In this document: piece after piece, positions 31,681 through 41,667 of the stretch
Layout of the letters: each line of letters opens with the position of its first letter
Position numbering within the stretch: the stretch's first letter is position 1
NCBI RefSeq assembly: GCF_002307355.1
Contig: NZ_CP017481.1
Span: 1,612,001 to 1,676,000, forward strand
Length of the DNA: 64,000 bases
Direction of reading: 5' to 3'
Source of the DNA: Pectobacterium polaris
Lineage (GTDB): Bacteria; Pseudomonadota; Gammaproteobacteria; Enterobacterales; Enterobacteriaceae
Notes under the pieces: model-generated
Database searches by the model: none
Seen by the model: the letters and a program-made list of their open reading frames with translations, nothing else
What the model was told of the DNA's origin: nothing
Position numbers and translations under genes: made by a program

Positions 31681-31709
31681 TTTTTAATAAATGGTAGCTG
31701 GGGGAACGA

Positions 31710-32138
31710 GTGGAATTAATCGTGACGTACGACATTACCGATAGCGATCGGGAAGAGCTTTTTGCGGGTCTGAGAAGCTACAACCATCGGTTTATTAATC
31801 CTGCCTCCTTTGGGCAAATCGGTATTTTTCACCGAAATAGTGCCGGGACTATGCTTGGCGGGCTGATCGCAACCCGTAAAGGACTATGGCTGTGTATTGA
31901 TTATTTGTGGGTTGATGAGGAATCCAGAGGCCCGAAGCTCGGTAGCGCGTTGGTGAAAGAAGCGGAACAGGAGGCTATGCGTCTTGGATGTCGTCATGCG
32001 CTTGTGGATACGTTTAGTTTTCAGGCACTTCCCTTCTATGAAAAGCAAGGTTATCAGCTGCAAATGTCTTTACCTGATTTTCCTGAGGAAGGCATGTTAA
32101 GGCACTATCTAATAAAGAAAAATATGCAGGCTGCATGA
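31710..32138 (+). CDS. GNAT-family acetyltransferase
   Basis: A 142-residue N-acetyltransferase. [22 protein letters not shown]... holds the acetyl-CoA binding loop (R-G-P-K-L-G, about 71-77), and [13 protein letters not shown] is motif B. It starts with GTG after GGGGGAA. The substrate is unknown. It stands alone between leuX and roxA. Confidence 0.85.
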   Translation: MELIVTYDITDSDREELFAGLRSYNHRFINPASFGQIGIFHRNSAGTMLGGLIATRKGLWLCIDYLWVDEESRGPKLGSALVKEAEQEAMRLGCRHALVDTFSFQALPFYEKQGYQLQMSLPDFPEEGMLRHYLIKKNMQAA

Positions 32139-32228
32139 TAGTTACCCGCCCATTGACCAATGACAAAGTCGTGCTGGCACCACCTTCTTTATAATCAGGC
32201 CCGTTTCTCTTCTCACTGGTGTGGACGC

Positions 32229-33350
32229 ATGGCTTACCAACTTAATCTTAACTGGCCTGAATTCTTAGAAAAATACTGGCAAAAACAACCTGTTGTATTG
32301 AAGAACGCTTTCCCGAATTTCGTTGATCCGATTACGCCGGATGAGCTGGCGGGTCTGGCGATGGAGGCGGAGGTCGATAGTCGTTTAGTCAGCCATAAGA
32401 ATGGTCAGTGGCAGGCCAGCAACGGGCCGTTTGAGCATTTTGATAATCTGGGTGAAACCGGTTGGTCGCTGCTGGCGCAGGCGGTGAACCACTGGCATGC
32501 GCCGTCTGCTGAACTTGTGAGCCCGTTCCGCGTGTTGCCGGACTGGCGTTTAGATGACCTGATGATCTCCTTTTCCGTACCGGGCGGTGGCGTGGGCCCG
32601 CATATCGATCAGTATGATGTCTTCATCATTCAGGGAATGGGCAGCCGCCGTTGGCGAGTGGGCGACAAGCTGCCGATGCGTCAGTTTTGCTCGCATCCTG
32701 CGTTGCTGCATGTCGACCCTTTCCCGCCGATCATTGATGAGGATCTTGAACCGGGCGACATTCTCTATATTCCGCCAGGCTTCCCGCACGATGGCTTCAC
32801 GCATGAAACCGCGCTCAACTACTCCGTGGGGTTCCGTGGGCCGAACGGTAGAGATTTAATCAGCAGCTTTGCTGACTATGTACTGGAGAACGATCTCGGC
32901 GGTGAGCACTATAGCGACCCGGATTTGACCTGTCGGGAGCATACGGGGCGGGTTGAGGCGTATGAGTTTGACCGTCTGCGCGAGATGATGATCGACGTGA
33001 TTAATCAGCCAGAAGCGCTGAAAGCATGGTTCGGTCGCTTTGTGACGACGCCGCGCCACGAGCTGGATATCGCTCCGGCAGAGCCACCTTACGAGCAGGA
33101 TGAAATTGTGGGTGCGCTGATGGACGGCAGTGTGTTGACCCGTTTAAGCGGGTTGCGCGTTCTGGAAGTCGGCGGTAGCTACTTCATCAACAGCGAACCG
33201 CTGGACACGGTCGATCCGAAAGCGGCGGATGCGCTGTGTCGTTATACCGTTCTCGGTAAAAAAGAACTGGGTGCGGCGCTGGAGAATCCGGCCTTTGTGG
33301 CTGAATTAACCGCGCTGGTTAATCAGGGCTACTGGTTCTTCGACGAATAA
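32229..33350 (+). CDS. roxA: Ribosomal protein uL16 arginine hydroxylase RoxA (YcfD)
   Basis: A 2-oxoglutarate/Fe(II) JmjC-type oxygenase (373 residues, the exact length of E. coli YcfD) that hydroxylates an arginine of ribosomal protein uL16. Iron ligands are visible as HIDQYD (His125, Asp127) and the His of GFPHDGF at 187, matching the published YcfD numbering. The cupin core is followed by a C-terminal dimerisation and winged-helix part. The start MAYQLNLNWPEF at 32229 is preferred over a longer frame from 32160. Confidence 0.95.
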   Translation: MAYQLNLNWPEFLEKYWQKQPVVLKNAFPNFVDPITPDELAGLAMEAEVDSRLVSHKNGQWQASNGPFEHFDNLGETGWSLLAQAVNHWHAPSAELVSPFRVLPDWRLDDLMISFSVPGGGVGPHIDQYDVFIIQGMGSRRWRVGDKLPMRQFCSHPALLHVDPFPPIIDEDLEPGDILYIPPGFPHDGFTHETALNYSVGFRGPNGRDLISSFADYVLENDLGGEHYSDPDLTCREHTGRVEAYEFDRLREMMIDVINQPEALKAWFGRFVTTPRHELDIAPAEPPYEQDEIVGALMDGSVLTRLSGLRVLEVGGSYFINSEPLDTVDPKAADALCRYTVLGKKELGAALENPAFVAELTALVNQGYWFFDE

Positions 33351-33524
33351 CAGGCTTCTCGCTGGTGGCTTATGAGAACACATGGCATGGTTTGGCTCAA
33401 AGCCGCGTCTTAGCCTACGAATGGTCCGCTATGGCTAGCAATTAGTTATTGATTGAATTAATTGGCAATGGGTAAGTGAGCTATCTTTTAGGGTGATGTG
33501 AAATCAATCACCCGGAGAGATGCC

Positions 33525-34685
33525 ATGTTCCCTTTATCTCAGCTACTGCGAAGGTTCTTAACGTTATTTTTTGCCATATCGGTCGGTATGATGCCTTTGC
33601 TTTCTTCAGCAGAGGTGACAACGCCCGGCACGTTGATAGAAAAAACGACGCTGGATGCGAAAAATGGCTTACAGGAAGCAGCAGAACAGTATCTGATTCG
33701 ATACCGTTCGTTGAGCGGCGTGGATGGAAAAAGCCCGCGGGAAGACACTGGCGCCGTGTTCATCCCGAAAGGTGAAACGCCAAAAGGGGGCTGGCCCGTC
33801 GTGGTATGGGCGCATGGGACAGTTGGCGTGCAGACAACCTGCGCGCCTTCTCTTAACCCGCGCTCAGCGCGTGATGCGCAGTACCTGAATACATGGCTGT
33901 CTCTGGGGTTTGCCATTGTGGCCCCCGACTATGCGGGGCTCGGATCTTCCGGATTGCATCACTACCTCAATGCACGCGGAGAAGCGTGGAGCGTGTTGGA
34001 CGGTGTGAAAGCCGCACTTGGCGCATTTCCGCTACGCAATCAGTTAACCATTGTAGGGCAGTCGCAAGGGGCACATGCGGCTTTTGCGAGCGCGGGCTAC
34101 CAGCCTGACTATGCGCCGGATCTGCATGTTGTCTCAACCGTCTTGACCGGCACACCTTATTTTGATGACAAGACCTCTGCGGCGGCACTTTTCGCCGGGG
34201 GCGGTGGGGAGAAAGAGGGCGGCGATCCCAAAATTCCCTATGCGATGTACATCTATCTGTCAGCAACTGATACGGAAAAAGGGCTGAATATCGATGATTA
34301 TTTCACGCCGAAAGCGGCTGCTGATGTGTCCGCCGCGCGTGAAATGTGTATCGATGCGTTAACGAAAAAAGTGATGGATGATGGCCTGAATGCGGGCAAT
34401 AGCTTGAAGCCTGCAGCACAGGAATTACTGGAAAGTCAGACGGCCAGTTTGCGCTATAACACCCTGAAAATCGCCCATCCGGTATTTATTGGTACTGGGA
34501 CGCAGGATATTGACGTACCCGCCATCATGCAGCGCGCATTCGCGCGTGATGTGGCTAAAGCAGGAACGTCGGTTGATGTGCATGAATATAAAGGAATGAA
34601 CCATAGTGAAACCGTTAATGTTTCACTGCGTGACTCGGTTCCTTTCGTACTGAAAAATTTGCACGCTGACGCGAAAAAACATTAA
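33525..34685 (+). CDS. Secreted lipase-like alpha/beta hydrolase
   Basis: A 386-residue exported hydrolase. The signal peptide (about residues 1-30, FLTLFFAISVGMMPLLSSA) is followed by an alpha/beta hydrolase domain: VVVWAHGTVGV (oxyanion strand), nucleophile elbow GQSQGAH (Ser near 180) and C-terminal MNHSET with a candidate catalytic His. The arrangement resembles the secretory lipase (LIP) family. The ATG at 33525 follows GGAGAGA. The substrate is unknown; an ester-degrading role in plant tissue is only a guess. Confidence 0.82.
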   Translation: MFPLSQLLRRFLTLFFAISVGMMPLLSSAEVTTPGTLIEKTTLDAKNGLQEAAEQYLIRYRSLSGVDGKSPREDTGAVFIPKGETPKGGWPVVVWAHGTVGVQTTCAPSLNPRSARDAQYLNTWLSLGFAIVAPDYAGLGSSGLHHYLNARGEAWSVLDGVKAALGAFPLRNQLTIVGQSQGAHAAFASAGYQPDYAPDLHVVSTVLTGTPYFDDKTSAAALFAGGGGEKEGGDPKIPYAMYIYLSATDTEKGLNIDDYFTPKAAADVSAAREMCIDALTKKVMDDGLNAGNSLKPAAQELLESQTASLRYNTLKIAHPVFIGTGTQDIDVPAIMQRAFARDVAKAGTSVDVHEYKGMNHSETVNVSLRDSVPFVLKNLHADAKKH

Positions 34686-34702
34686 GCGACGCTTTCACAC
34701 TA

Positions 34703-34728
34703 ACGTCCCGGCATGACTGCTGGGACGT
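34703..34728 (+). terminator. Hairpin behind the lipase-like gene
   Basis: ACGTCCC (34703-34709) pairs with GGGACGT (34722-34728), followed by a T/C-rich tract. It lies between convergent genes. Confidence 0.5.
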
Positions 34729-34761
34729 CATTCTTCCCGTTATCGGTGATTCTTCTCATCA

Positions 34762-35955
34762 TCAATAATGTTCCAGCCATCGGCGTGCGGCTTGGCTTTC
34801 TCGACGGTATTGCCGCTGCCGATACGCTAACGTGATCCACGCTAGCAGGCCGTACAGCGCGGCCAGCATCCACAAATGCCACCAAAATGCGCCGATTTGG
34901 GCAAAGTCAGCGCCCATCTGATTAAGACGCAATATTCCCTGAATCGTAAAGACAGCAGGTATCCACTGTGCGAGCCAGTTCAGAGGCGCGGGGATCATTT
35001 CCACGGGCCAGATAAAGCCAGAAAGAAACACGATGGGGATGGAAGACAGCAGCACCGCCTGACTGGGGAGATCTTTGCGCGTAAAAGCGGCTCCCAGTAC
35101 CACGCCAAGCCACAGCGTTGAGAGCAAAAAGGGCAGCGCAAACAGCAGCAGTTGGCTCATGCTGGCTTCGCGTGCAATGCCGTACGCATCGAGACAAAAG
35201 CCGAGCATGTAGAGCAATGAGAGCAGGTAGGCACCGCCAACGACCAGCGTACGGGCCAGCAGCAAACGCCACGGTGCTGCATATTGCCAGTAGCGAACCT
35301 CACCAGACTGCGTGCGCTGATTTTGTCCGGCACCGAGCAGGCCGCATCCCATCAGCAAAATCTGGTGCAGTATCAACATGAAAACACCGGGAACCACGTA
35401 ATCGACATAGCCCATGGTCGGGTTAAATACCGGCACGGCATTCAGAGAGGTGGCCTGCCACTGTGAGCTGGCGGCGGGTATGCTTTCCCCTTGAGCCAGC
35501 AGCCGGGCGACTTTAACCTGTGCGCCCGCAGTGCCGCCGACGGTCGCCAGAGACTGCGCGATCGCGCCGTAGATCAGGAAGTAGCTGGCATCTGCCGAGT
35601 AGCTGACCGTGACGCTTTTCCCTTGCATGATATCGCGGTAGAAGTGGCGCGGAATGTAGAGGATCCCTTTTGCTTCGCCATCCAGAAGCAACGTTTTTGC
35701 GTCATCCAGCGTATTGCGCTGCGCTACCAGCCTTACTTCCGGCGTGGAATCGGCCATAAACGCCAGACGACGCGAGAGCTGGGTGCCATCTTCATCAACC
35801 AGCACCACCGGCAGTTCACGTGGCGTTTGGGCGAGGTAAGGGCGCGGATAGAGAAAAGAATAGAGCAGAATACCGCCGAACAGGGTGAGCAAGATCGTCG
35901 GATCGCGCAGTAAACTGCGCAGCTCAAACCGAATGAGTTTGGCGAAGGTCAGCAT
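34762..35955 (-). CDS. ABC-2 type permease of an export operon
   Basis: A 397-residue permease of the ABC-2 (YhhJ/YbhR-like) type. It has an N-terminal helix (about 22-38), a large periplasmic domain to about 185, then five helices with FLSGFIWPVEMIPAPLNWLAQWIP typical of the family. It is last in a four-gene unit and overlaps the preceding permease by 7 bp. Together the genes look like a tripartite exporter, but no ATP-binding protein is encoded here. Confidence 0.87.
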   Translation of the reverse strand: MLTFAKLIRFELRSLLRDPTILLTLFGGILLYSFLYPRPYLAQTPRELPVVLVDEDGTQLSRRLAFMADSTPEVRLVAQRNTLDDAKTLLLDGEAKGILYIPRHFYRDIMQGKSVTVSYSADASYFLIYGAIAQSLATVGGTAGAQVKVARLLAQGESIPAASSQWQATSLNAVPVFNPTMGYVDYVVPGVFMLILHQILLMGCGLLGAGQNQRTQSGEVRYWQYAAPWRLLLARTLVVGGAYLLSLLYMLGFCLDAYGIAREASMSQLLLFALPFLLSTLWLGVVLGAAFTRKDLPSQAVLLSSIPIVFLSGFIWPVEMIPAPLNWLAQWIPAVFTIQGILRLNQMGADFAQIGAFWWHLWMLAALYGLLAWITLAYRQRQYRRESQAARRWLEHY

Positions 35956-37064
35956 GCTGCCTCCTTGTCACCTGACCGATAGCGCCACAGCGTGAGCGGT
36001 AGCAGCAGCCAGAATAGAGCGAGCGCTGCCAGCGCGGGTGCGATCTGAATGAGTCCGGCACCGTAGCTGGTGATGGCAATCGCGATATCGCCGTAGTGGG
36101 CGACGGGCAGCAACTGCCGCCAGAACGTGGCGAATGTCTCCATTGCTGCGGCCGGAAAGGTGATACCCATGAACGCCAATCCGGGGGCCATTAACGCCCC
36201 GACAATCGAAACGGCACGTGCTGGGTCGCGGATCAGCGCATAGAAGGCCATGCCCAGCGCAACGCAGGCACCCGCCGTCACGCCGAGCGAGGCGAATAGC
36301 AGCAGCGCTGAACCGTTGAGCGGGTAATTAAGCAGGCTATACAGCGCATAGCTCCAGACGCCACCCCATGCCCAGCCGATCAGCCAGTGCGTCAGGAATT
36401 TAGCACCGATAGCAGCGCGGTTCTCTGGCAGCCAATGTGCCCCGAACCGATCCTCCCGAGCCAGCGTATTTAGGCCATATAGCGCGAGTAAAATCGACCA
36501 GATCGAGGGAATAATCGCGTTCAGCAAAAATTGGGCGTAGTTAGCATTTTGATTAAACAGCGCGGTAATCTGTCCGCCAATCGGTACTGCCAGTCCTTTG
36601 GCTTCGGGAACGGCTGCGCCCTGAGCCAGCGCCTGCACTACGGCGATCTGCCCGTTGAACGTCCCTGCCACCAGTGCCAGCGAACTGTTGATGACCTTTG
36701 CAATCAGGACGAACTGCCCGTTATTCCATGCGGTGATGGTGGGTGAGGTTCTCAGGCGAATATCACGCTCAAAGTGGCGTGGAATCACCACCAGCGCGTA
36801 GATCTCGCCGCCGCGCAATGACGTTGCGCCTTCTGCTACTGTCGAGAATTGATGGTTCAGGTTGAAAGACGGCGAAGCATGCAGCTCTCTGGCAAATTGG
36901 CGCGACATCGTGCTGTTATCCAGATCGATCAGGCCGATGGGGAGCTCGCGCACAATCGCGCCGGATAACGTCCACCAGGCAATCAGCATGGTGATTAGCG
37001 GCAACCAGAGTGCTAAAGCCATCCCCCAGCGGTCACGCCACAGCGCCCTCCATTCGTGCATCAT
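35949..37064 (-). CDS. ABC-2 type permease of an export operon
   Basis: A 371-residue partner of the downstream permease with the same plan: N-terminal helix, periplasmic domain (about 45-165), and C-terminal helices with GITFPAAAMETFATFWRQLLPVAHY. The ATG at 37064 overlaps the stop of the HlyD-like gene by one base; a GTG at 37067 is an alternative. Two different permeases imply a heterodimeric channel. Confidence 0.87.
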   Translation of the reverse strand: MMHEWRALWRDRWGMALALWLPLITMLIAWWTLSGAIVRELPIGLIDLDNSTMSRQFARELHASPSFNLNHQFSTVAEGATSLRGGEIYALVVIPRHFERDIRLRTSPTITAWNNGQFVLIAKVINSSLALVAGTFNGQIAVVQALAQGAAVPEAKGLAVPIGGQITALFNQNANYAQFLLNAIIPSIWSILLALYGLNTLAREDRFGAHWLPENRAAIGAKFLTHWLIGWAWGGVWSYALYSLLNYPLNGSALLLFASLGVTAGACVALGMAFYALIRDPARAVSIVGALMAPGLAFMGITFPAAAMETFATFWRQLLPVAHYGDIAIAITSYGAGLIQIAPALAALALFWLLLPLTLWRYRSGDKEAAC

Positions 37065-38062
37065 CACATTTCTACCAGTGCGCTCATGCCAACACGCAGT
37101 CCGCTAATGGGTTGAATCGGACGCGCCTCCACTTCGAACGTCCGCATATCGAATCCTTGTCGGGTATCCGTTGCGCGCCACGTGGCGAAGTCGCCCATGA
37201 CGGAAACGTAAGACACCTTAAACCGAAATGTCTGGTTGTTCAGCGCCGGAATTCTTGCCTCAAATTCGGTGCCCATCGCAAAGCGTTCAAGGAGATCCTC
37301 GCGCACCGCCAACTGAATCCAGATGTCGCTCATGTCCAGCAACGTGACCACAGGAAAGCCCTGTGGCGCAATTTCGCCGCTGTGCAGTAACACATTGCTG
37401 ACTTCTCCTGTGTGCGGGCTGACGACACGCGCCTCTGCCAGATAGGCTTCCACTTCAGCGACGGAGCCAGCTGCCATGCGGACTTTTTCCTCTGCGGCTG
37501 CCTGTGTTTCTTTCCGCGTGCCTTCCTGCGCCATTTGATATTCCTGCCACGCCATCCCCTCGGTATAGCGTGCGGCATCCCATGAGGCTTTGGCTTCGTC
37601 CCGCTTTTGCAGCGGTAGCACACCTTCCTGATAGAGATTCTGCACGCGCAGATAGGTCTTATGGCTTAGCTCCGAACCCGCTTTGGCTTTTTGCCACTGA
37701 TCTTTGGCGGCGGCGATTTGCTGCTCACGAGCCCCTTTTTTGGCCTCCAGCGCCACGGCGCCTGCCGCAGCTTCCCCCGCTTTTGCCTGTTTCAGCTTCG
37801 CGTCCAGCTCTGGTGTCAGGAGCGTAAAGACGAGATCGCCGACGTCAAGCTGCTGGCCTTTTTGTACCTGCACCTCTGCAATACGGCCAGCTACTTTTGA
37901 CGAGACTGAATACTGCTGTGCTTCGATTTGTCCCTGTAGCCGAACCGGTTCGGGCTGATAGGCGAGCCAGAAGCGATAGGCTATCCAGACAACCACAATC
38001 AGCAGAGCGGCCTGAAGGAGCCATTTTCGTTTTGAACGTGAAGAGGGCTGCGGTTGTGTCAT
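37064..38062 (-). CDS. HlyD-family periplasmic adaptor (membrane fusion protein)
   Basis: A 332-residue adaptor bridging inner and outer membrane. It has an N-terminal anchor helix (about 14-30), the lipoyl/biotinyl half-motifs SSKVAGRIAEVQVQKGQQLDVG and VVSPHTGEVSNVLLHSGEI, and an Ala/Lys/Gln-rich alpha-hairpin between them (about 80-205). It overlaps the TolC-like gene by 4 bp (ATGA). Confidence 0.9.
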   Translation of the reverse strand: MTQPQPSSRSKRKWLLQAALLIVVVWIAYRFWLAYQPEPVRLQGQIEAQQYSVSSKVAGRIAEVQVQKGQQLDVGDLVFTLLTPELDAKLKQAKAGEAAAGAVALEAKKGAREQQIAAAKDQWQKAKAGSELSHKTYLRVQNLYQEGVLPLQKRDEAKASWDAARYTEGMAWQEYQMAQEGTRKETQAAAEEKVRMAAGSVAEVEAYLAEARVVSPHTGEVSNVLLHSGEIAPQGFPVVTLLDMSDIWIQLAVREDLLERFAMGTEFEARIPALNNQTFRFKVSYVSVMGDFATWRATDTRQGFDMRTFEVEARPIQPISGLRVGMSALVEM

Positions 38063-39495
38063 GGCGTCACCTGTATGGCGTGTTGGGTCTGGTAGTCAGA
38101 GAAACGGTTTACCTGGCCGGAAATAGCCATCAATCTGGCGATAGAAACTATGTAACGATAGGCCGCGGAGGCTCGCTGCGTTTTGGCTCCGGCCAGTTGG
38201 TTTAGCGCATCCACGACGTCCAGCGAGGTAGACATGCCTTGCATAAATGCCTTGTTGCGTAGCTGGACGTTCTCTTCGGCCAGTTTCTCCGTTGAAGACA
38301 GGGAATTGAACTCTTCCAGAGCCAGCCGGGCTTCTCGCCACGTACTCTCGACCACTATTTCAAGGTTCTGCCGCATATCGGCTTCCAGATAGTTAACCTG
38401 CATTTCTGCGCTTTTCGCGGCGGCGATAGTGTCGGAACGACCTTCTCGGCTGATAAGCGGGACGGAAACGCCGACGCCGACCATCCAGTCCGGCGTGGTT
38501 CTGGCCGCCAGCGTATCCTGCTCATAGAGTTGATAATTGCCGAACAGAAAGACGTCAGGAGCGTATTTGGCGCGTTCAATACGGATGAGATCCTTAGCCT
38601 GATCGCGCTTGGCAGAGAGCACCTTTAGGCCGGGATGCGTGTTGAGCGTTTGTTTCACCAGCGCAGGCAGTTCGGGGAGAGTTTTATTGACGAACAGTGA
38701 AGACGAAGGGGTTGCGTCTTCTGTCTTGATCAGCTTTGCGAAGACCATTTCGGTGGTCTCCATACTGCGCCGCGCCTTTTGGGTTTCGATACGCGCCATG
38801 TCATAAGCGGACTGGGCGGACAGCACCTCGACTCGGGCGATTTGGCCTTGCGCCTCCAGCTTGCGGGCGTGGTCATAGTGCTGTGCCATGCCTTTCTCTA
38901 TACCCTGACGCGTCTTCATCACCTGATGTGCCATCACCACGCCGTAGTAAGTCTGTGCCAGTGCCTCAAACTGCGCCAGCGTGCGGACGATCAGCATCTG
39001 TTCCGCTTCATTGACCTGCGCAGAACGAATCGATTGTGCCGCATCAATCCGGCCTCCGGTAAATAGCGGCCAGACGACCTGAACGGAACTGGTTACCACA
39101 TTTTGTTCTGTGAAGCGGGTGACGAAGGGATTGCCGCTGGTATTAATCAACTGATTTAGCGCGGCAAAGATGTCTCGGTGGTTCGACAGCGGATTTAAGT
39201 CGCGCGCGTCCAGCTCGACAGGTTTATCGAGGCGCGTATAGCTTGCGCCCACGTTGACCTGCGGCCAGTAGAGTCCTTTGGCGGCTTCTTTCAGGAACTG
39301 CGCACGATCGACCCCAGCGTGTTCGGCGGCAATACCGTCATCACTTTGCAGCAGGCGAGCCCAGGCCTGATTAAACGAGATGGTTTGCCCAAATGCCGTG
39401 GACGACCAGCACTGCAACAGCAGCAGTGCGACGGGGAAATAAGTCAGAAGCCGGATTTTTCCATGTGTTATTTGAGGCATGCCAGGTGAAATCAT
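38059..39495 (-). CDS. TolC-family outer-membrane efflux protein
   Basis: Outer-membrane channel (about 478 residues) of the same exporter. A signal peptide (LLTYFPVALLLLQCWSS, ending near AFG) is followed by two outer-membrane-efflux repeats rich in Ala/Gln/Leu helices (e.g. EAEQMLIVRTLAQFEALAQ and EENVQLRNKAFMQGMSTSLDV). The ATG at 39495 or at 39480 could be the start; an upstream TTG at 39507 is less likely. It is first in the operon. Confidence 0.87.
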   Translation of the reverse strand: MISPGMPQITHGKIRLLTYFPVALLLLQCWSSTAFGQTISFNQAWARLLQSDDGIAAEHAGVDRAQFLKEAAKGLYWPQVNVGASYTRLDKPVELDARDLNPLSNHRDIFAALNQLINTSGNPFVTRFTEQNVVTSSVQVVWPLFTGGRIDAAQSIRSAQVNEAEQMLIVRTLAQFEALAQTYYGVVMAHQVMKTRQGIEKGMAQHYDHARKLEAQGQIARVEVLSAQSAYDMARIETQKARRSMETTEMVFAKLIKTEDATPSSSLFVNKTLPELPALVKQTLNTHPGLKVLSAKRDQAKDLIRIERAKYAPDVFLFGNYQLYEQDTLAARTTPDWMVGVGVSVPLISREGRSDTIAAAKSAEMQVNYLEADMRQNLEIVVESTWREARLALEEFNSLSSTEKLAEENVQLRNKAFMQGMSTSLDVVDALNQLAGAKTQRASAAYRYIVSIARLMAISGQVNRFSDYQTQHAIQVTP

Positions 39496-39786
39496 CCTTT
39501 TACCCAAATACTGCCAAATTGATAGGAATCAGCCTGCTGCAAAGGCGAGGCCTGTGTAGGATAAAGAAACAAGACTAACGCTGAGGCAAACAAACCGCGT
39601 TATTCCCTATTATTTTCGGAGATGATTTAGTTTTGGTCTAAATTCCCAATTATTCAAATAATATAAGAGATTGAATTGGAAATTTATTTTTAGGGGAGCG
39701 GTGCAGCGGGAAATAAGTCACGGTATATCTGTGATGCCAGTATGTAAGCGCGAAAATAATATCGTCATACTGTAAATAATAAGCAA
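39496..39786. other. AT-rich intergenic region
   Basis: It holds the promoter side of the export operon and the downstream side of aspA. I see no ORF, repeat or clear operator. Confidence 0.5.
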
Positions 39787-39814
39787 AGAAAAGGCCCGAC
39801 GGTTCCTTCGGGCC
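39787..39814 (-). terminator. Terminator behind aspA
   Basis: GGCCCGA (39793-39799) pairs with TCGGGCC (39808-39814); a short T-rich tract follows on the minus strand. Confidence 0.8.
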
Positions 39815-39853
39815 AGCGTAAAAACAAGCGAAAAGCGTGACGGAAAACGAAAA

Positions 39854-41293
39854 TTAAACGGCTTCGTTTTCGTCGGTGTAGCGTTTGGCTTTGTAGGCCG
39901 GGTGCATCAGGTTCTGGATGGAGAAAATGTCGTCCAGCTGTTCTTCGGTCAGCAGGCCGCGCTCCAGCACCACTTCACGCACGCTCTTACCGGTTTCGGC
40001 ACAGATTTTCCCAACGATATCGCCGTTGTGGTGGCCGATGAACGGGTTCAGGTAAGTCACGATACCGATAGAGTTGAAGACGTAGGCTTCACACACTTCT
40101 TTGTTGGCGGTAATGCCGTCGACACATTTTTCCAGCAGGTTGTAGCAGGCGTTAGACAGAATCTGGATGGATTCGAACATCGCTTGTCCGATAACCGGTT
40201 CCATCACGTTCAGCTGTAGCTGACCGGCTTCTGCCGCCATGGTGACGCAGGTATCGTTGCCGATGACTTTGAAGCACACCTGATTGACCACTTCCGGTAC
40301 GACCGGGTTAACTTTGGCTGGCATGATGGACGAGCCTGCCTGCAGTTCCGGCAGGTTGATTTCGTTCAGGCCAGTGCGCGGACCGGAAGACAGCAGGCGC
40401 AGGTCGTTACAGATCTTCGACATTTTAACCGCAACGCGTTTCAGGGCGCTGTGCATCATCACGTAAGCACCGCAGTCGGAGGTCGCTTCGATCAGGTCTT
40501 CAGCTGGTACGCAAGGCAGGCCGCTGACTTTTGCCAGATGTTGAACGGCCAGCTTTTGGTACTCATCCGGCGTGTTCAGGCGCGTACCGATGGCAGTTGC
40601 GCCAAGGTTCACTTCCAGCAGCAATTCTGCGGTGCGCAGCAGGTTACGGTTTTCTTCTTTCAGCAGTACGTTGAATGCGTGGAATTCCTGACCGAGCGTC
40701 ATCGGCACGGCGTCCTGCAGCTGGGTACGGCCCATTTTCAGGATGTTTTCGAACTCTTTCGCTTTGCGCTCAAAGCCATCGCTCAACTGGGTAATCGCTT
40801 CGACCAGTTTCAGGATGGAGGTGTACACCGCGATACGGAAGCCAGTCGGGTAGGCATCGTTGGTGGACTGGCATTTGTTCAGGTGGTCGTTCGGGTTCAG
40901 GTATTGGTATTCACCTTTCTGGTGACCCATCAGTTCCAGACCGATATTCGCCAGCACTTCGTTGGTGTTCATGTTGACTGACGTGCCCGCGCCACCCTGA
41001 TAGACATCGACAGGGAATTGGTCCAGGCACTTACCGTTATTCAGTACTTCATCACAGGCTTGCAGAATGGTATCGGCAATTTTACGTGGGATGGTTTGCA
41101 GTTCTTTATTCGCCAGCGCAGCTGCTTTTTTTACCATTACCATGGCGCGGACAAATTCTGGAATATCGCTGATGGTGCTATTGCTGATATAAAAATTCTC
41201 AATCGCACGCAGCGTATGGATACCATAATAGGCATCGGCAGGGACTTCACGGGTACCTAACAGGTCTTCTTCAATACGGATATTCGTTGACAT
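39854..41293 (-). CDS. aspA: Aspartate ammonia-lyase
   Basis: Deaminates aspartate to fumarate (479 residues), feeding anaerobic fumarate respiration and aspartate use. The fumarase/aspartase signature [11 protein letters not shown] carries the catalytic Ser loop. [18 protein letters not shown] and [13 protein letters not shown] complete the active site. The ATG at 41293 ([13 protein letters not shown]) has AAGGAAG upstream; a longer frame reaching 41458 is rejected. It is followed by its own terminator. Confidence 0.96.
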   Translation of the reverse strand: MSTNIRIEEDLLGTREVPADAYYGIHTLRAIENFYISNSTISDIPEFVRAMVMVKKAAALANKELQTIPRKIADTILQACDEVLNNGKCLDQFPVDVYQGGAGTSVNMNTNEVLANIGLELMGHQKGEYQYLNPNDHLNKCQSTNDAYPTGFRIAVYTSILKLVEAITQLSDGFERKAKEFENILKMGRTQLQDAVPMTLGQEFHAFNVLLKEENRNLLRTAELLLEVNLGATAIGTRLNTPDEYQKLAVQHLAKVSGLPCVPAEDLIEATSDCGAYVMMHSALKRVAVKMSKICNDLRLLSSGPRTGLNEINLPELQAGSSIMPAKVNPVVPEVVNQVCFKVIGNDTCVTMAAEAGQLQLNVMEPVIGQAMFESIQILSNACYNLLEKCVDGITANKEVCEAYVFNSIGIVTYLNPFIGHHNGDIVGKICAETGKSVREVVLERGLLTEEQLDDIFSIQNLMHPAYKAKRYTDENEAV

Positions 41294-41529
41294 GGTTCTT
41301 CTTCCTTTTTCTTGTTCGATGTACATAGCATCGTTTTCAATATTAAGACTATGATCTTTTAGGGTTTGTCTTTCCTGCTTTTTGATTTTCAGGTAACACG
41401 AACCCATCACGATTTGTATAAAATCATGACTAAAAAGCGTTCTCGGGGAGACGAACATTGAATTAGCATCGTTAAATGGCTAGTGGTGGATATGTTCCTC
41501 CATTATTCTGTCTCCCAATCGTTAATAGT

Positions 41530-41656
41530 TATACCCGTCATACTTCAAGCCGCATGTGCGTTGGCTACGTTCATTCACCCGAATCACTTACCTGAGTAAG
41601 CTCATCGGGATTCTCTCTCTTGCCGCCTTCCTGCAACTCGAATTATTTAGGGTATA
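41530..41656. repeat. ERIC element (127 bp)
   Basis: A full-length enterobacterial repetitive intergenic consensus with TATACCC...GGGTATA ends and the conserved central palindrome CACTTACCTGAGTAAG. At 127 bp it has the standard length. It lies between aspA and the LysR gene. Confidence 0.95.
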
Positions 41657-41667
41657 TCCCTAATAGT

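Noticed and set aside
31321..33350. Genomic island at leuX
   Set aside because: No integrase, no repeated tRNA end, and the next recognisable gene after the small GNAT gene is core roxA.
41294..41458. Longer N-terminus for AspA
   Set aside because: The ATG at 41293 has a good ribosome site and the standard family start; the extension looks random.
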